Below, in pieces: positions 60,296 to 64,000 of a stretch of 64,000 bases of DNA (positions within the stretch are counted from its first letter, which is position 1; every line of letters begins with the position of its first letter). The notes beneath the pieces were generated by a model. It did not search any database. It saw only the letters and a program-made list of their open reading frames with translations, and was not told the DNA's origin. The DNA lies in NCBI RefSeq assembly GCF_018873765.1, contig NC_057925.1:5405568-5469567 (forward strand), written 5' to 3'. Both the position numbers and the translations under genes were made by a program. The DNA is from Telopea speciosissima. Its lineage: Eukaryota > Streptophyta > Magnoliopsida > Proteales > Proteaceae.

Positions 60296-61538
60296 GGGTT
60301 TTTGTTAAATGCTCATTTGTCCAAATGTCCCCTTACAATTTTTTTAATTATAAATTTCTCCTTATTTTCAACAAATTATAGCATTTTGATCCAGACCGTT
60401 AATTTGGGATATTAGACGTTAGTTAATAATGACCAAAATACCCTTATGACATAAACCAATAAAAACTAAAAAGTAAAATAACCAAATTGCCCTCATCTTC
60501 CCCAAATGGTTTAAGATTTGAAACTGAAAATTAAACCCTAAACCATTTGGGAAAGATGAACCCTAAAATCACCTGTTTATCCTACGCACTCCACACGTCT
60601 CTGCAGAGAAACTTGAAACGAAATACCCTAATGAAAAGAGGCGGAAAATACGATATAAGGGCCACCCACTTCGGTGGAGCAGAAATTTTGGAGACACATA
60701 TTACCTGTGGAGAATTTGCAAAGAGAGGATCCACCCACATTTTAATGTTGGGGATTAACGTCAACTCCTTTGGGCTGGAATTGCAGTTCCAGTATGTGGG
60801 TTTAAGATGGGGCTCAATGAGGCCTACCACTGTTTTGGCTGTTTAAATGTTTGTTTCCACTTGAGGTGTGTGGGAAACCCAATTAGGTGTAAGATACAGA
60901 TCTGAAATGGAAACTAAAGAAACACACACCTGCTCGTTCGATGGTAGTCTGATTGGAGTTGTAAATCAGGGTATCTGTGACAACTTGAATACCTTTGCCG
61001 GTTCTCTAGCATCAGCTGTAACAAGGATGAAGGTAATTTTGACTCCAAGTCCTATTGCTTTCAAGTTTCAAGACGAAATTTCCGTTTCAAGTTCAGCGTT
61101 AATCAACTCTATGCTTCTCCCGCACCAAATTCGTTTAGGATTCTTAATTAAATTGTATTGAATACGGTGGATTGATTTCATAATTTTTTTTTCAAACCCT
61201 AAATTTTACAAATTTTTGTCTTGATTCTTGGGAAATTTTCTTCACTTCAACTTCAATTTTAGAGGTTTGATTTTAGGGTTCATCTCAGTTTCAAACCCTA
61301 AACCATTTGGGGAAGATGAGGGTAATTTGATCACTTTACTTTTTAATTTTTGTTGGTTTTTGTCACAAGGGCATTTTGGTCATTACACTTCCTAAAACTA
61401 ACTTCTAACGTCCCAAATTAGAGGACTAGACCAAAATGCTCCAATTGGTTGAAAATAGGAGGGAGTTTACAATTAGAAAAGTTGTAAAGAGGCATTTAGA
61501 CAAATGGGCATTTTCAAGGGAGCATTTGACAAAAACCC
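60296..61538. mobile_element. Non-autonomous Mutator-like element with ~240-base terminal inverted repeats
   Basis: The left arm begins GGGTTTTTGTTAAATGCTC and reaches CCCTCATCTTCCCCAAATGG near 60505. The right arm is its inverted copy (CCATTTGGGGAAGATGAGGG near 61305, ending GCATTTGACAAAAACCC). Both sides are flanked by T-runs in the same orientation, consistent with a 9-base TTTTTTTTT target duplication. The centre (60540-61290) has no recognisable transposase. It shares the CCTCATCTTCCCCAAA arm motif with 5766-7216. Confidence 0.75.
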
Positions 61539-61850
61539 TTTTTTTTTTTTTTTTTTATGAGAAGAGGAAAAAATATATTAAGCAAAGGTGAAAGATACAT
61601 TGTTCTTTAAATTATATTTGGCCAGATTTAGCGCTACTATTAAGCAGAAATGATCCACTATATATTTATAAGTAATGTTTGGATCCAAGTAGTTGACATA
61701 TAATAAGTCTTTAATTAGATACCACGGCCAGGGGGAGTGAGTTGGAGATGGAGAGACATCAATGACCATGTGATTAAAACACCATATTTCTTTAATCTCC
61801 AACTCAGATTCAAAAGCTTGCGTAGCCACAATTCCTTAGGCAGCTTTTGG
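61539..61850 (-). mobile_element. LINE (L1-type) 3' end, minus strand
   Basis: The T-run at 61539-61556 is the poly(A) tail of a minus-strand element. The minus-strand frame 61578-61829 reads VIDVSPSPTHSPWPWYLIKD, then LLYVNYLDPNITYKYI and ALNLAKY, a decayed RNase H-like C-terminus of plant L1 elements. A second copy of the same family is at 17256-17650. 5'-truncated. Confidence 0.65.
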
Positions 61851-62429
61851 TATGCATTTTAAGTAGATTTTGTATTCTCAAATGATAAAATAGTTGTTTT
61901 TATCGTTGGAGAATGTAAAATCGACCTAGAATGGCCTTAATCTTTGTGGTAGTGGTTATATAACATACACAAGTGCAGAACCAAGGCCATTATTGTTTAC
62001 TTGGAATTCAAACTTCGTTTAAATCCGTTGGAGGTTCTAAGGTCTATTTTCAAAGTAAATAATGGATGGTAAAACGTAGGACATCAAATACCAAATACAT
62101 TAATGTTACAAGAAAGAATCTGAGAGAAATGATCCAGATTTGGCAAGAATCTGAAAGAGAGTCAAGATAGATACCTATAGAGAAGGGAGAAACAAGAATA
62201 TCAAACAGACTTAAATCATTAACCCATTTAGACACATTGTTAAAAATAAGTAAAGGATTAGAAGAGGTGCAAAAATAACTTGATTCCTATGATTTCAAAT
62301 GAAATATAAAGTGATAATAGATACACTAAAAAACCACTTACATTCCAAGTAGGATGAGAAAATAGCAAATGGAGGGTTAAAGAGAGATTGGAAAAGAGCC
62401 AAGAGGGAATCATTGGACAAAAATTCAGT

Positions 62430-62535
62430 ACGAACTCCAAGGTGCACAAGGCTCCCACCACAGCAGGGTCTGGGGAGAGTCATAATGTATGCAGCCTTAC
62501 CCCTGCTTTCGCAGAGAAGCTGTTTACAGACTCGA
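62430..62535 (-). mobile_element. Au-like SINE fragment, minus strand
   Basis: On the plus strand GGTGCACAAGGCTCCCACCA and CATAATGTATGCAGCCTTAC, then the AGAGAAGCTGTTTACAGACT region and GACTCGAACCTGTGA, are the complement of the SINE tail, body and B-box-like head. Same family as 11615-11770. Confidence 0.75.
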
Positions 62536-62539
62536 ACCT

Positions 62540-64000
62540 GTGAAATACAAATATCAGATGGTGGAGAATTTTATGATCATACTATGTCTGCCCTATGCAA
62601 TCTTCTATGGGCCAAAGACAACATATGGTTTCAGCAAGCCCAAGCCAAAAATGCTCCTTTGTTTCTGTAAGTATGTAATATGGAAAGATAGAAATGAGTG
62701 AAGAGGGGAAAAACTGCACAAGTCCATGCTGTGGTTGGGGTCAGTTGATGGGTGGATTTATATAATAGGCAAAAGTAATATGAAGAAGAAAAGGATAATT
62801 TAGACATAATAACAAAAGAAAGGGGGCTGTGCCAATGGGTTTTCATAGAAATGGAGCAATAACTACAAAAAAAAACAAATACAATCAAAATAAGCAATGG
62901 CTTAAATAAGAAACCCTTGTGAAGCCAACTCTACATATGAACTATTCAACCCAACCCCCAAAAAAAGAAAAATCTAGATATGAATTGACAATAAGGTTAC
63001 ATAGTTTTATAAAGGAAAATGGCTGAAAAGATTTCCAACTCCATACTCAAGTAACAGTTCACAAGATTTCTGTGAGCCTCCAAGGACCCCATAACCTTTG
63101 TAGACACCAAAGAGATCACATGAAAGGGGTAGCCTTCTGCCAACATAAGAACCAAATAGGGTATCCATCACTTAAAACTTTCCAAAGATTCCCTTTCTTT
63201 CACATTCTAGATCCCTTGATACTGCTAGGCCAAAAGAAAACCTTGATGCTTCTGTCCTTTCTAAAAATACCTCCTATTACAACTGGCTTCACTATTGCTG
63301 ATAGATAATGTGGCTGCCTGAATCCAAATTGTTTAGATTCCAACAGCATATAAAAATTGAGTAAGCTTTATCCGGCCTCAAATGGCTTAGAATGACAAAG
63401 AAGATAGCTTTGACAGCAGAATGGACTAAACTGCAAAGGTGAAGTTACAAAAGCAAATTCTCTTCTTCACTCTGAAATAATTTGTCAATCTTTAAAGGAA
63501 GCTTTGCAGAATGAAAGAGAAGATCAAAATAGGAATCATAATGAGGCATTGCATCAGATTTAAGTGGGGAAAAAAAAACCGAACTATGGTGAAGAGGTTG
63601 CATAAAAACGAGAGAGGCTATGCAAAAACAATTTTTGAAACTGAAAATAAAGGAGTAAATCTTTTGGAATGACTCGTAAAAACCTAATCACTTCTATGAA
63701 GAAGGTAAGTAGCCAACAAAACTGGTCCTGTAAGGTCTCTGGCTATCTCCAATAACCAGTGACCAAGTTGGTAATGGGACCGTAATCATAGAATGTATCC
63801 ACAACATAACAGAAATCAACTTCATACATAAAATAAAACTTTCCGTGAACGGCATATCAATCCGCCAGCTAAGAATACATACAGGTGAGGATGCTATTCT
63901 TGTGAAAACCCTGCAATTAATATGACGTGCCAAAACATCAATATGCCACACCATAAATGACTAGCTAGAGAAGCTACTTTTCATATAAAAAACAGAAAAC
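62540..64000. other. Unannotated stretch to window end
   Basis: Short frames occur on both strands, the longest at 63694-63954 (-) and 63072-63308 (+), with no family I recognise. They may belong to a decayed repeat or to UTR or introns of a gene beyond the edge. Confidence 0.4.

Overview
The window is nuclear DNA of a flowering plant. The signs are intron-rich genes with GT-AG splice sites, a plant GH127/DUF1680 gene, a SOBIR1-type receptor fragment, an EMB2758-type PPR remnant, Au-like SINEs, copia-type initiator-Met tRNA primer sites (TGGTATCAGAGC), and a nuclear insertion of plastid 23S rRNA. Most of the sequence is transposable-element debris. There are three multi-exon host gene loci. 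I saw no tRNA gene, CRISPR array or bacterial operon.

Layout. 1-3600: Ty1/copia debris on the minus strand (an LTR with leader, then a gag remnant bounded by inverted flanks). 3600-8200: repeats, a non-autonomous DNA transposon with about 0.4 kb inverted ends, and two MITEs. 8201-15770: an intact 12-exon gene (+) for a secreted GH127 beta-L-arabinofuranosidase-like protein with an AbfB C-terminus, carrying MITE and SINE insertions in its introns. 16000-24700: MITEs, a LINE 3' end, a long gypsy-like solo LTR with two minisatellites, a plastid 23S rRNA fragment and a TIR element. 24977-33552: a ribosomal protein eL31 (RPL31) gene (+) of two exons split by an 8.2 kb intron full of LINE, hAT and MITE fragments; its second exon has an apparent 5-base loss that shifts the frame. 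34660-35320: a decayed PPR gene.

35941-48016: a complex array of short LTR elements (TRIM type, LTR near 450 bp, almost no internal region). A piece of an importin-5 (IPO5/KETCH1) gene sits inside the LTR and has been copied with it in tandem. A minus-strand SOBIR1 fragment and an inverted LTR arm interrupt one copy. This gene-capturing LTR array is the most unusual structure in the window.

49665-53430: an intact 7-exon gene (-) for a DIL-like, gar2-related coiled-coil protein, with a probable 2.7 kb 5' UTR intron and a first exon near 56200-56460. 56500-64000: sparse sequence with MITEs, an orphan ORF, a second long-TIR element, a second LINE 3' end and a minus-strand SINE.

The three host genes are unrelated in function (cell-wall or glycoprotein arabinan trimming, the ribosome, and a nuclear or myosin-tail-like scaffold), as is normal for plant chromosomes. 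Exon boundaries were read by eye from splice sites, frame continuity and recalled family sequences. No database search or alignment program was run.
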